From contig JAJZEV010000145.1 of the NCBI GenBank assembly GCA_021805665.1, forward strand, positions 1-35,017: a stretch of 35,017 nucleotides of DNA. Reading direction: 5' to 3'. Shown one piece after another: positions 25,923-35,017 of this stretch; within the stretch, counting starts at the first letter, position 1, and each line of letters starts with the position of its first letter. The translations under genes and the position numbers were made by a program. Source of the stretch: Pseudomonadota bacterium. GTDB taxonomy: Bacteria; Pseudomonadota; Alphaproteobacteria; Acetobacterales; Acetobacteraceae. The notes beneath the pieces were generated by a model, which saw only the letters and a program-made list of their open reading frames with translations, made no database searches and was not told where the DNA came from.

Positions 25923-25950
25923 AAGCCCCGCCGAACGAACGGCGGGGCTT
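25917..25950 (-). terminator. Rho-independent terminator of glnA
   Basis: AAGCCCCGCCG (25923-25933), loop AACGAA, and CGGCGGGGCTT (25940-25950) form a perfect 11-bp stem. On the minus strand it is followed by six T residues, the strongest terminator in the window, about 20 bases past the glnA stop. Confidence 0.92.
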
Positions 25951-25969
25951 GTTCGGAAGGTCTGACGAA

Positions 25970-27418
25970 TCAGACCGAGTAATACATCTCGAACTCAACC
26001 GGGTGCGGGGTGTGCTCGAACCGGTACACTTCGCTCCACTTCAGCTCGATATAGCTCTCGATCTGGTCCTTGCTGAACACGCCGCCTTCAAGCAGGAAGT
26101 CGTGGTCCGCGGCCAGGGCACCAAGAGCCTCGCGCAGGCTCCCGCACACTGTCGGAATGCCTTTCAGCTCCTCCGGCGGCAGGTCGTACAGATCCTTGTC
26201 CATCGGATCGCCAGGGTGGATCTTGTTCTTGATCCCGTCCAGCGCCGCCATCGTAATCGCCGAATACGACAAATACGGGTTGCAGCTCGGATCGGGGAAC
26301 CGAACCTCCACCCGCTTGGCCTTCGGGTTGGTCGTGTACGGAATCCGGCACGACGCCGAACGGTTGCGCGCCGAATAGGCCAGCAGCACCGGCGCTTCGA
26401 ACCCGGGGATCAACCGCTTGTAGCTGTTGGTCGAGGGGTTGGAAAACGCGTTGATCGCCTTGGCATGCTTGATGATGCCGCCGATCGCGTAAAGGCACAT
26501 TTCCGACAGGTCGGCGTAGCCATTACCAGCGAACAACGGCTTGCCAGCCTTCCAGATAGAGATATGCGTGTGCATGCCCGACCCGTTGTCGCCGTAGATC
26601 GGCTTCGGCATGAACGTCGCCGTCTTGCCATAGCTGTGCGCGACATTGTGGACGCAGTACTTGTAGATCTGCATCTGGTCGGCCATCGTGGTCAGCGAGT
26701 TGAAGCGCGTTCCCAACTCATGCTGCGACTGCGCGACTTCATGATGGTGCTTCTCGATCGGCAGGCCCATTTCGCCCATCGTGGACAGCATTTCCGCACG
26801 CAGGTCGCTGTCGCCATCGACCGGGGGAACGGGGAAATAGCCGCCCTTCACGCCGGGACGGTGACCCATGTTACCTTCTGGATAGTCCTTCATGGACGAA
26901 CCCGGACCCTCGACGCTGTCCACCTGGAACGTGCCGAAATTGCCGCCCGTGCCGAACTTCACGCTGTCGAAAATGAAGAACTCTGCTTCCGCACCGATCG
27001 ACACGCTGTCGCCGACCCCGCTGGACTTCACATAGGCTTCGCACAGCTTGGCCGTCGCGCGCGGATCGCGGGAATAGAACTGGCCCGTCGAAGGCTCGAT
27101 AATATCGCAGAACACGATCATGCTCGGTTTCGCGGAGAACGGATCCATCGTCGCCGTCGCCGGGTCCGGCATTAGAATCATGTCGCTCTCGTTGATCGCC
27201 TTCCAGCCGGCGATCGACGATCCGTCGAACATGATCCCGTCACGGAATGCGTCTTCGCCCATCGTAGAGATGTGCTGGGCGGTGTGCTGCCACTTACCGC
27301 GGGGATCGGTGAACCGAAGGTCCACGTATTCCACGGAATTGTCCGCCATCATCTGGAGAACCTTGCTGACTTCCGCACTCGGTCCCGATGGTGCTGCTGC
27401 TGCCGGCTTCTTCGCCAT
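25970..27418 (-). CDS. glnA: Type I glutamine synthetase
   Basis: A 482-residue GSI enzyme making glutamine from glutamate, ammonia and ATP in the cytoplasm. Recognisable parts are [11 protein letters not shown] near the N-terminus, [18 protein letters not shown] (metal/substrate region), [23 protein letters not shown] with active-site residues, SCRIP, and [11 protein letters not shown] containing the adenylylation tyrosine (Tyr411 here). The protein is some 12 residues longer than usual owing to an Ala/Pro/Lys-rich N-terminus. Adenylylation control by GlnE and PII is therefore expected. It lies downstream of glnB with 215 bases between, including two stem-loops, and ends at a strong terminator. 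Confidence 0.96.
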   Translation of the reverse strand: MAKKPAAAAPSGPSAEVSKVLQMMADNSVEYVDLRFTDPRGKWQHTAQHISTMGEDAFRDGIMFDGSSIAGWKAINESDMILMPDPATATMDPFSAKPSMIVFCDIIEPSTGQFYSRDPRATAKLCEAYVKSSGVGDSVSIGAEAEFFIFDSVKFGTGGNFGTFQVDSVEGPGSSMKDYPEGNMGHRPGVKGGYFPVPPVDGDSDLRAEMLSTMGEMGLPIEKHHHEVAQSQHELGTRFNSLTTMADQMQIYKYCVHNVAHSYGKTATFMPKPIYGDNGSGMHTHISIWKAGKPLFAGNGYADLSEMCLYAIGGIIKHAKAINAFSNPSTNSYKRLIPGFEAPVLLAYSARNRSASCRIPYTTNPKAKRVEVRFPDPSCNPYLSYSAITMAALDGIKNKIHPGDPMDKDLYDLPPEELKGIPTVCGSLREALGALAADHDFLLEGGVFSKDQIESYIELKWSEVYRFEHTPHPVEFEMYYSV

Positions 27419-27494
27419 CCTGATTTTCCCCGTTAGCTGTATGAACGCCGCGAATATCCCACCCGTCAGGGGACGGCGGGATGCGGCTGGTGAA

Positions 27495-27515
27495 GGCTCC
27501 GCACCACGCGGAGCC
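27495..27515 (-). other. Stem-loop in the glnB-glnA spacer, proximal to glnA
   Basis: GGCTCCGC (27495-27502), loop ACCAC, and GCGGAGCC (27508-27515) form a perfect 8-bp hairpin about 77 bases before the glnA start. No T tract follows on the minus strand, so it is more likely a leader structure or processing element than a terminator. Confidence 0.5.
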
Positions 27516-27591
27516 TCGAAAACCGGCCCCCCTTAACCAATATCGCCAGGGGCCGGAAGCGGAATTACATTGCTAATCGCTCGGTCGGCCC

Positions 27592-27621
27592 ATGCCGATG
27601 CCGCTTAAAGCGGCGCGGCAT
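27592..27621 (-). other. Two-tier stem-loop just after glnB
   Basis: ATGCCG (27592-27597) pairs with CGGCAT (27616-27621). After a small internal loop, GCCGCT (27600-27605) pairs with AGCGGC (27609-27614), around a TAA loop. It starts 12 bases past the glnB stop on the minus strand and has no T tract, so it may attenuate or process the glnB-glnA transcript. Confidence 0.5.
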
Positions 27622-27633
27622 GCCCCGAAGACC

Positions 27634-29531
<1,898 letters not shown>

Positions 29532-29558
29532 TTGCCGAATCCGCAACCGCAAACGACT

Positions 29559-29586
29559 GCCTGGCCGGTAACGGAATCGGCCGGGC
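29559..29586. terminator. Hairpin between convergent aminotransferase and aldolase-like genes
   Basis: GCCTGGCCG (29559-29567) and CGGCCGGGC (29578-29586) form a 9-bp stem with one G-T pair and a ten-base loop, in the 76 bases between two convergent genes. There is no T tract on either strand, so it is a possible bidirectional terminator of modest strength. Confidence 0.4.
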
Positions 29587-29607
29587 TACCGCTCGCCGTT
29601 GAACCGC

Positions 29608-30732
29608 TCAGCTCAGGCCGCCGCGCGCCGCGACGGGCCACAGGCATTCCACCCGTCCATTACGCACCCCGACATACCAGTCGAACCGATCGACGGTCGG
29701 ATCGCAATGGCCGGGAATCAGCCTCAGCTTGTCCCCAACCTTCGGCGCAACCGTTTCGCTGCCGTATTGCAGCTTGCCGTGCTCGTCCGATGCCCCGGTA
29801 TAGGCGATGTCGGGCCGTTGCCAAACGACCGGAAACCCGGAATCGACAGCCACCGCCTTAAGGCCGGCATCCAGCACGGCGACACCGGTTTGCGCCTGAC
29901 TCATCACCGACGACAGCACGAACAGCGCATGGCGGAAGGTGCTGACCGGCACGCCCGTTTCGTCCAGGTTGCGGGCATAGTCGGCATCCATGAACACGTA
30001 GCTGCCGGCCTGCATTTCCGTATAGACGCCGGAGTGCGATTCGATCTCGAACGTGCCGGTTCCGGCACCGCCAACGATCGGGCATGCCAGCCCCTGCTGG
30101 CGAAGCTGTTCGACCGTCCGGCGGGACGCCTCGACCGCATTGCCGATCAGGGTGCGACGCTCCGCGGGGGTACGCTTGTGCTGGGCGCTGCCATGATAGG
30201 CCTGCAAACCGCCGAAAATCAGGTGTTTGGAGGCCGCGATCCGGCCGGCCAGTGCCACCGCGTCCGGCCCCGGCCGCACGCCGCAGCGGCCGGCACCGAC
30301 ATCGATCTCCACCAGCACCGTCATGCGGATGCCCGCATCGGCGGCCGCGGCCTCGATCGCCGCCACCTGACCGGCATCGTCGGCGCAAACCGCGACCCTG
30401 GCGATGCGCGACAGCGCGCACAGCCGGGCCAGCTTCGCCGCCCCCGGGACCTCATTGCTCACCAGGATGTCTGGAATCCCGCCCCAGGCCAGGACCTCGG
30501 CTTCCGCGACTTTCTGCACGCAGTTGCCGATCGCCCCGCGCGCCATTTGCAGCTTGGCGATGATCGGGGATTTGTGGGTCTTGGCGTGCGCCCGCAGCTT
30601 AACCCCGGTCGGCGCCAGCTTCGCGGCCATCGTGTCGAGATTGAACTCGAACGCATCCAGGTCGATGACCAGCGCGGGTGTGTCGATTTCATCTTCGCGC
30701 ATACCAGGCGCAGCAGGCGGATTTTGCAGCAT
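29608..30732 (-). CDS. DSD1-family PLP enzyme (D-threonine aldolase / 3-hydroxy-D-aspartate aldolase-like)
   Basis: A 374-residue fold-type III PLP enzyme of the alanine-racemase-like family. DTPALVIDLDAFEFN opens the domain and RAHAKTHKS contains the probable PLP lysine (Lys51). VEIDVGAGRCGVRPG and VVGGAGTGTFEIES line the cofactor site, and PGHCDPTVDRFD near the end gives His342-x-Asp344. From what I recall, D-threonine aldolases bind their metal with a His-x-Asp pair and eukaryotic D-serine dehydratase with His-x-Cys, so the aldolase branch is favoured. The reaction would be reversible cleavage of D-beta-hydroxy amino acids to glycine and an aldehyde or glyoxylate. The other beta-hydroxyaspartate-cycle genes are not seen here. 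Confidence 0.8.
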   Translation of the reverse strand: MLQNPPAAPGMREDEIDTPALVIDLDAFEFNLDTMAAKLAPTGVKLRAHAKTHKSPIIAKLQMARGAIGNCVQKVAEAEVLAWGGIPDILVSNEVPGAAKLARLCALSRIARVAVCADDAGQVAAIEAAAADAGIRMTVLVEIDVGAGRCGVRPGPDAVALAGRIAASKHLIFGGLQAYHGSAQHKRTPAERRTLIGNAVEASRRTVEQLRQQGLACPIVGGAGTGTFEIESHSGVYTEMQAGSYVFMDADYARNLDETGVPVSTFRHALFVLSSVMSQAQTGVAVLDAGLKAVAVDSGFPVVWQRPDIAYTGASDEHGKLQYGSETVAPKVGDKLRLIPGHCDPTVDRFDWYVGVRNGRVECLWPVAARGGLS

Positions 30733-30849
30733 CGGACGCTTCCTTCAGGATAAATCAGTCTCGCCCCTCGCGCCCCGCCCGGCAACCCGGTTTCCCATCG
30801 CCCCGACATCCCCTAAGCTGGTCCTGCAACAAACCGGGGGAAACCGACC

Positions 30850-31791
30850 ATGTGGGAACAAAGCCAGCGTTATCCCGATCCGAATGTCCAGGTACTGGAC
30901 CCAGCCTTCAATGCACTGCGCCTGCCGCTTGCGTCGGTGGAGCAGATCGCCACCGGATGCCGCTGGTCCGAAGGGCCGGTGTATTTCGGCGACGGGCGCT
31001 ACGTGCTCTGGAGCGACATCCCCAACGACCGAATCATGAAATGGGAGGAGGAGACCGGCGCGGTCAGCGTATTCCGCAAAACCTCGTGGAATTCGAACGG
31101 AAACACCCGCGACCGACAGGGACGTCTGGTCACCTGCGAGCATCGCGGCCGACGCGTGACCCGCACCGAGTATGATGGCAGCATCACCGTGCTGATGGAC
31201 AGCTTCCAGGGCAAGCGGTTGAACTCGCCTAACGACGTGGTGGTGAAGTCGGACGGGTCGATCTGGTTCACCGATCCGCTGTTCGGCATCAGCGGCTTTT
31301 ACGAAGGCGAGATGGCGCCGTCGGAGATTCCGGCCGCCGTCTGGCGCATCGACGGGCAAACCGGCGCCGCCACCATGATGGCCGATGATATCGACGGCCC
31401 AAATGGTCTGGCGTTCTCCCCCGACGAATCGATCCTTTATGTCGTCGCATCGCGCGCCGAACCAAACCGGCTGATCCGGGCGTTCGATGTGGTGGATGGC
31501 GGCAGGAAACTGGCCAACAACCGTATTTTCATCGACGCGGGCGCCGGATCCCCTGACGGTTTCCGGGTCGATATCCACGGCAATCTGTGGTGCGGCTGGG
31601 GCATGGGGACCGCCGATCTGGATGGCGTGCGGGTGTTCGACAAACACGCCAAGCCCATCGGGCACATCGCGTTGCCGGAACGGGCAGCGAATGTGTGCTT
31701 CGGCGGCCGCTTCCGGAACCGGCTGTTCATGGCGGCAAGCCACAGCCTGTATGCACTTTATGTCAATACACAAGGCGCAGCGGGCGGCTGA
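30850..31791 (+). CDS. SMP-30/gluconolactonase family protein
   Basis: A 313-residue six-bladed propeller protein of the SMP-30/Gluconolactonase/LRE family, normally calcium- or zinc-dependent lactonases. Landmarks are CRWSEGPVYF with the metal Glu near residue 43, NSNGNTRDRQGRLVTCEH, LNSPNDVVVKSDGSIWFTDP with the metal Asn near 126, DGPNGLAFSPDES and SPDGFRVDIHGNLW with the metal Asp near 239. No signal peptide, so cytoplasmic. A GGGGGAAA stretch before the ATG serves as ribosome binding site. It diverges from the aldolase-like gene over 117 bases and its stop lies one base from that of the convergent DedA gene. A role in sugar-lactone hydrolysis is likely but unproven. Confidence 0.88.
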   Translation: MWEQSQRYPDPNVQVLDPAFNALRLPLASVEQIATGCRWSEGPVYFGDGRYVLWSDIPNDRIMKWEEETGAVSVFRKTSWNSNGNTRDRQGRLVTCEHRGRRVTRTEYDGSITVLMDSFQGKRLNSPNDVVVKSDGSIWFTDPLFGISGFYEGEMAPSEIPAAVWRIDGQTGAATMMADDIDGPNGLAFSPDESILYVVASRAEPNRLIRAFDVVDGGRKLANNRIFIDAGAGSPDGFRVDIHGNLWCGWGMGTADLDGVRVFDKHAKPIGHIALPERAANVCFGGRFRNRLFMAASHSLYALYVNTQGAAGG

Positions 31792-31792
31792 G

Positions 31793-32413
31793 TCAGCGCG
31801 TCCGGATCAACACCATGCGATGCAGCGCCCACGCGGCGCCGCATCCAGCCAGCAGGACGGCGCCCCAGACGGCGCCCGACTGCCAGTCCCCGTCGCGCAG
31901 CCGCCCCAGCGAAACGCCGGCAAGCTGCGCGGGGTAAATATGAAGCGGCGCCCAAACCAGCGCCGAAGCCACGTTCGCGACGATAAACCGGCGCTGCCGC
32001 ATGCCCGCCATCCCCGCGACCAGCGGCACGGTGGAGCGCAAAACGGGCACGAACCGGCAGAACGCAACGCTGTAGGTGCCATAGCGGGCAAAAAACCGCT
32101 CCGCATTGTCCATCAAATCCGGCCGGCTGGCGAACGGCCACAAGCAGCGCAACCGCACGCTGAAGCGGCGTCCGACCCAGAACGACAGGAAATCGCCGAT
32201 CACCGCGCCAACGATCGAAAGCGTCAGAAACGGCAGCATCGGCTGCCCGCACATGGCAGCAGCGCCCGCCACCGCCATCAGTATCGGCGTGCCGGGAACC
32301 AGAATGCCCAGAACGGCCACCGCCTCGATAATCGCGGCAAGGAACACAGCCCCCAGCGCGACACCCGGATAGAGTGCGACGAGGTTCACAACGCTGTCGA
32401 TCCAGGACCACAT
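31793..32413 (-). CDS. DedA family membrane protein
   Basis: A 206-residue inner-membrane protein of the DedA (SNARE-associated/VTT) family, now linked to lipid carrier recycling in some bacteria. It shows LGILVPGTPILMAVAGAAA, VGAVIGDFLSFWVGRRF, and the hallmark FFARYGTYSVAFCRFVPVLRSTVPLVAGMAGM with the conserved Arg residues, followed by two more helices. Length is normal. It converges on the SMP-30 gene with a single base between stop codons, so transcripts from the two genes must overlap. Confidence 0.88.
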   Translation of the reverse strand: MWSWIDSVVNLVALYPGVALGAVFLAAIIEAVAVLGILVPGTPILMAVAGAAAMCGQPMLPFLTLSIVGAVIGDFLSFWVGRRFSVRLRCLWPFASRPDLMDNAERFFARYGTYSVAFCRFVPVLRSTVPLVAGMAGMRQRRFIVANVASALVWAPLHIYPAQLAGVSLGRLRDGDWQSGAVWGAVLLAGCGAAWALHRMVLIRTR

Positions 32414-32635
32414 CGAGTTGACCGTATCTCTCGTACCGAAAAATAACGATCAGTGTGGCCGCTCGCGGGGGCCATGGGAAGTGCCTGTTTCGTGTGGCTA
32501 TTCGTTACATCTGAAGTACGGTTTTAACCGATACCCAAAAAAAACTGATTGTGGCTCTTCGGCACAGACGCCGACGCGATCCTTCAAGCCCGCATCTAAA
32601 ATTTCGTTTAGGCCGCGCCCCCGAACGTGTCCTTC

Positions 32636-32665
32636 GCATATTTCAATAGTGGCATATTTTCAATA
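32636..32665. repeat. Direct repeat pair, possible operator
   Basis: GCATATTTCAATA (32636-32648) recurs as GCATATTTTCAATA (32652-32665), a 16-base period differing by one inserted T. Tandem AT-rich sites of this kind upstream of a gene often bind a regulator; which one is unknown. Confidence 0.5.
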
Positions 32666-32746
32666 CTTTAGGCTGATTTCCCGGAGCATCGATGCCCAGA
32701 GATGTTAAAGTTGTTTCACTTGGTTCCGCCGTTCGTGACAAACTTC

Positions 32747-32763
32747 AAGTCTTGGTGACTTGC
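32747..32763. promoter_or_regulatory. Perfect inverted repeat in the OmpA-gene leader
   Basis: CAAGTC, spacer TTGGT, GACTTG. It could be an operator or an mRNA hairpin about 115 bases before the start codon. Confidence 0.4.
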
Positions 32764-32878
32764 CGATCAGACCGAGCCGATGAATATGCGCCAACGCTGA
32801 CGGGGACCCTGCCCATCCAGGGTTTCACGCGGTCGGTCCGCTTCCGGACGAACAAGACCTAACCAGGAGTTCAAACGC

Positions 32879-33970
32879 ATGCGCCTCCGCAGTGCGATCC
32901 TTGCCACCACCATGTTGGCGGTTCCCGCCATGGCCATGGCCCAGCCGATAACAGGTATGTACATCGGCGCCGGTGCTGGCCTGCATGCCCCCGATTCGCC
33001 TCAAGCTACGGCCTATGGACCAGGGTTCGGTACCGGGGGAGTCAAACTCAATCAGGATTACGGGTTCAATTCGAACCTCGCCATCGGTTACGGGCTCGGT
33101 AATGGATTCCGGTTCGAGATTGAGGGCGACATCATGCGCAGCAATCTGAACCAAATGAGCGGCACGCCGTTCCCAACCGCCAGCACCGGCGCCATGCGCA
33201 CCTGGGGCGTAATGGCAAACGCGATCTACGATATGGACGTCGGCCTGCCCTGGATGTTCCCCTATGTCGGCGCCGGCGCCGGTTACCAGTGGACCAGCCT
33301 GAACACGGTGAACTCGGCCCAGGTCGGTGGCCCGTTCGCGTCCAGCTTCAATAGCCAGAGTGGCGCCTTTGCCGGCCAGGCGATCATCGGCGCATCGTTT
33401 CCCGTGCGCAGCGTCCCCGGCCTGTCGTTCACCGCGGACTACCGCTTCATGGATATCCTCGGCGGCGAACGCTTTACCGGCGATTCGACCGGCGGCGGAG
33501 GCATTCAGCCGGCCGTACTGAAGGGGCATAACCAATTCATGAACGACCTGGTGTTCGGCATCCGCTACGCCTTCAACACACCCCGTCCCGCACCCACGCC
33601 AATGGCACCCATGCCGATCGCTGCCCCCGCCCCGGCGCCGGCCCGTTCCTATCTGGTGTTCTTCGATTGGGACAAGGCAGAGCTGACGGATCGGGCCAAG
33701 TCGATCGTCAAGGAAGCGGCGGATAATTCCACGCATGTCCAGGTCACCCGGATCGAGGTCAACGGCTACACGGATACCTCCGGCAAGCCCACCTATAACC
33801 AGGCCCTGTCCGTTCAGCGCGCCAAGGCAGTCGCTGGCGAACTGGTCCATGACGGCGTGCCGGAAAGCGCCATTACCGTCCAGGGCTTCGGCGAAACCCA
33901 TCCGCTGGTGCCCACCGCCGCCAATGTGCGGGAGCCGCAGAACCGCCGGGTGGAAATCATTATCCGGTAA
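32879..33970 (+). CDS. OmpA-family outer-membrane protein
   Basis: A 363-residue protein. A signal peptide ends near MAMAQ (residue 22). An eight-stranded-type barrel (about 25-235) follows, with Gly-rich strands such as MYIGAGAGLHA, FPYVGAGAGYQW and FTADYRFMDIL. After a Pro/Ala hinge (about 237-257) comes an OmpA peptidoglycan-binding domain: YLVFFDWDKAELTDRA, VNGYTDTSGKPTYNQALSVQRA with the key Asp, and PQNRRVEIII with the key Arg. It should tether the outer membrane to the cell wall. AGGAG lies nine bases before the ATG. A strong terminator follows, so it is monocistronic and probably well expressed. Confidence 0.92.
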   Translation: MRLRSAILATTMLAVPAMAMAQPITGMYIGAGAGLHAPDSPQATAYGPGFGTGGVKLNQDYGFNSNLAIGYGLGNGFRFEIEGDIMRSNLNQMSGTPFPTASTGAMRTWGVMANAIYDMDVGLPWMFPYVGAGAGYQWTSLNTVNSAQVGGPFASSFNSQSGAFAGQAIIGASFPVRSVPGLSFTADYRFMDILGGERFTGDSTGGGGIQPAVLKGHNQFMNDLVFGIRYAFNTPRPAPTPMAPMPIAAPAPAPARSYLVFFDWDKAELTDRAKSIVKEAADNSTHVQVTRIEVNGYTDTSGKPTYNQALSVQRAKAVAGELVHDGVPESAITVQGFGETHPLVPTAANVREPQNRRVEIIIR

Positions 33971-33993
33971 TCCTGTTCGGCGACGCGATGACG

Positions 33994-34023
33994 GGCCGGG
34001 GGAGCGATCCTCCGGCCTGTTTT
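33994..34023 (+). terminator. Rho-independent terminator of the OmpA-family gene
   Basis: GGCCGGGGGA (33994-34003), loop GCGA, and TCCTCCGGCC (34008-34017) form a 10-bp stem with one G-T pair, followed by TGTTTTCGTTT. Confidence 0.88.
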
Positions 34024-34092
34024 CGTTTGCGCTATCGAGTGGCGGCAATCCCCGGATGGCGATAAACTGCGAGCCCCGCCAGGTTACGGTCC

Positions 34093-35017
34093 ATGCAAGA
34101 CACACACACCATCGACCGGGTCTCAGACGAGCATCTCTGGAACCAGGTTCTGTCACGCCACCCCGGCGCGGATTTCCTGTATGCCGTGACGACGATGGGC
34201 ATCTACTGCCGTCCCGCCTGTCCCTCCCCCCGTCCGCTACGCCGCAACGCCCGGTTTTTCCGCTCCCCCTCAGAGGCCGAGGCGGCGGGATACCGAGCAT
34301 GCAAACGCTGCGACCCGAAGGGGGATCGGGCGCGGATCGCGCGCGATGTCGTCCGGGATGCCAGCACCTTCATCGAGGCCAGCGAGGACATCCCTTCGTT
34401 GGACACCCTGGCAAAGCGATCCGGTTACTCGCGGTTCCACTTTCTGCGCATGTTCCGCGACCATACCGGCCTGACCCCGCGCAGCTATGCCGAGGGCGTG
34501 CGAGCCCGCCGTCTGCAAGCGGCCCTGGCGGACGGCGGCCGCGTGGCCGATGCCGTCGCCGGCGCTGGTTTCGGCTCCGAAAGCCGCGTTTACGAAAAGA
34601 CCGCCGCCATCCTCGGCATGACCCCCGGCGCCGCCCGCCGGGGCGGCCAAGGGGAGCAGATCCGCACCGCCTTCGCCGATTGCCCGTTCGGACGCCTGCT
34701 GGTGGGAACAACCGATAAAGGCGTGTGCTTCATCGGCTTCGCCGAACCCGACGACTCCCTAATGGGCGACCTGCGCCGCCGCTTTCCCCGGGCCACGGTA
34801 ACGACGGACGACCCGGCACTGGCAGGGACGGTGCAAACGGTGCTGGACTTTTTGCAGGAACCGAAACAGGCGCTGGACCTGCCGCTGGATCTGCGCGGCA
34901 CCGCGTTCCAGCAGCGGGTATGGCAGACGTTGTGCCAGATTCAGGCCGGCGAAACCCGCACCTATGCCCAGCTGGCGCAGATGGTTGGGAATCCCAAGGC
35001 AATCCGCGCGGTGGCCC
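34093..35017 (+). CDS. ada: Ada: methylated-DNA repair transferase and transcription regulator, 3' end missing
   Basis: The frame from the ATG at 34093 stays open to the window edge, giving 308 residues of a normally about 350-residue protein. The N-terminal zinc/methyl-acceptor domain has GIYCRPACP (Cys39, Cys43) and ACKRC (Cys70, Cys73); Cys39 should accept methyl groups from phosphotriesters. An AraC-type helix-turn-helix domain follows (SLDTLAKRSGYSRFHFLRMF through about 180). The methyltransferase domain begins near 190 and reaches FQQRVWQTLCQIQAGETRTYAQLA. The active-site PCHRV motif would come just after the cut. Ada repairs alkylated DNA and, once methylated, activates the adaptive response. 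Confidence 0.93.
   Translation, partial: MQDTHTIDRVSDEHLWNQVLSRHPGADFLYAVTTMGIYCRPACPSPRPLRRNARFFRSPSEAEAAGYRACKRCDPKGDRARIARDVVRDASTFIEASEDIPSLDTLAKRSGYSRFHFLRMFRDHTGLTPRSYAEGVRARRLQAALADGGRVADAVAGAGFGSESRVYEKTAAILGMTPGAARRGGQGEQIRTAFADCPFGRLLVGTTDKGVCFIGFAEPDDSLMGDLRRRFPRATVTTDDPALAGTVQTVLDFLQEPKQALDLPLDLRGTAFQQRVWQTLCQIQAGETRTYAQLAQMVGNPKAIRAVA

Larger units (their letters stand above)
32414..32878 (+). other. Long AT-richer leader/control region before the OmpA-family gene
   Basis: A 465-base gap, the largest in the window, with clearly lower G+C between about 32500 and 32720. It contains a near-perfect direct repeat (32636-32665), a perfect CAAGTC/GACTTG inverted repeat (32747-32763) and an A7 run near 32538-32544. 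A 96-codon frame at 32418-32708 has non-coding-like composition and no ribosome site, so I do not call it. The region probably holds the promoter and a long leader of the highly expressed OmpA-type gene, plus the dedA promoter at its left end. Confidence 0.5.

Noticed and set aside
32418..32708. A 96-codon frame in the OmpA-gene leader
   Set aside because: No ribosome site, composition unlike neighbouring genes (Ser/Pro/Arg/Phe-rich), AT-rich intergenic character, and it overlaps the direct repeats.

Overview
This is a high-GC (roughly two-thirds G+C), gene-dense Gram-negative chromosome segment. The genes read like an alphaproteobacterium, and I would guess a member of the Acetobacteraceae/Rhodospirillales. 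The basis is an NodT-type outer-membrane factor, a BBP2-type porin beside glnK-amtB, two PII genes with glnA, a DUF2189 protein and the codon usage. The genus cannot be fixed from sequence alone. No rRNA, tRNA, CRISPR array, insertion sequence or phage gene is visible.

Layout. 1-1763 (+): the end of a sugar ABC-transporter ATPase, then a xylulokinase-type FGGY kinase. 1812-4043 (-): an orphan large subunit of the xanthine dehydrogenase family. 4188-8385 (+): an O-antigen-ligase-like membrane protein, a secreted YVTN-type beta-propeller coupled to a fatty-acid-hydroxylase/sterol-desaturase protein, and a DUF169 protein. 8530-10536: a double-DTG aspartic protease (-) diverges from two short-chain ChrA genes (+), the two start codons sharing one CATG. 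10570-11418 (-): a DUF2189 membrane protein. 11607-16078 (+): hydantoinase/oxoprolinase B and A subunits, then a glutaredoxin-DinB fusion gene. 16382-22331 (+): a heavy-metal-type RND efflux operon (adaptor, pump, outer-membrane factor). 22380-28081 (-): a nitrogen block with a BBP2 porin, glnK-amtB and glnB-glnA, and sigma54-like promoters before both PII genes. 28368-32413: an aminotransferase, a D-threonine-aldolase-like PLP enzyme, an SMP-30 family protein and a DedA protein. 32879-35017 (+): an OmpA-family protein with a long leader, then ada, cut by the window edge.

The most striking item is at 15314-16078. With a strong Shine-Dalgarno and an ATG 24 bases after hyuA, the frame reads a glutaredoxin fold whose CxxC motif has an in-frame TGA in place of the first cysteine (TGA-T-S-C). 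The frame is then open for 239 more codons, through the cis-proline and a complete DinB domain. A stem-loop begins two bases after the TGA. I interpret this as a probable selenocysteine codon, giving a selenoprotein (Sec15/Cys18) co-transcribed with a hydantoinase-type enzyme. The main alternative is a single C-to-A nonsense change or sequencing error.

Working together: the nitrogen block handles ammonium uptake (AmtB), sensing (GlnK, GlnB) and assimilation (GlnA). The RND genes form a complete three-part envelope-spanning pump. The hyuB-hyuA-selenoprotein genes look like one transcription unit of unknown substrate.
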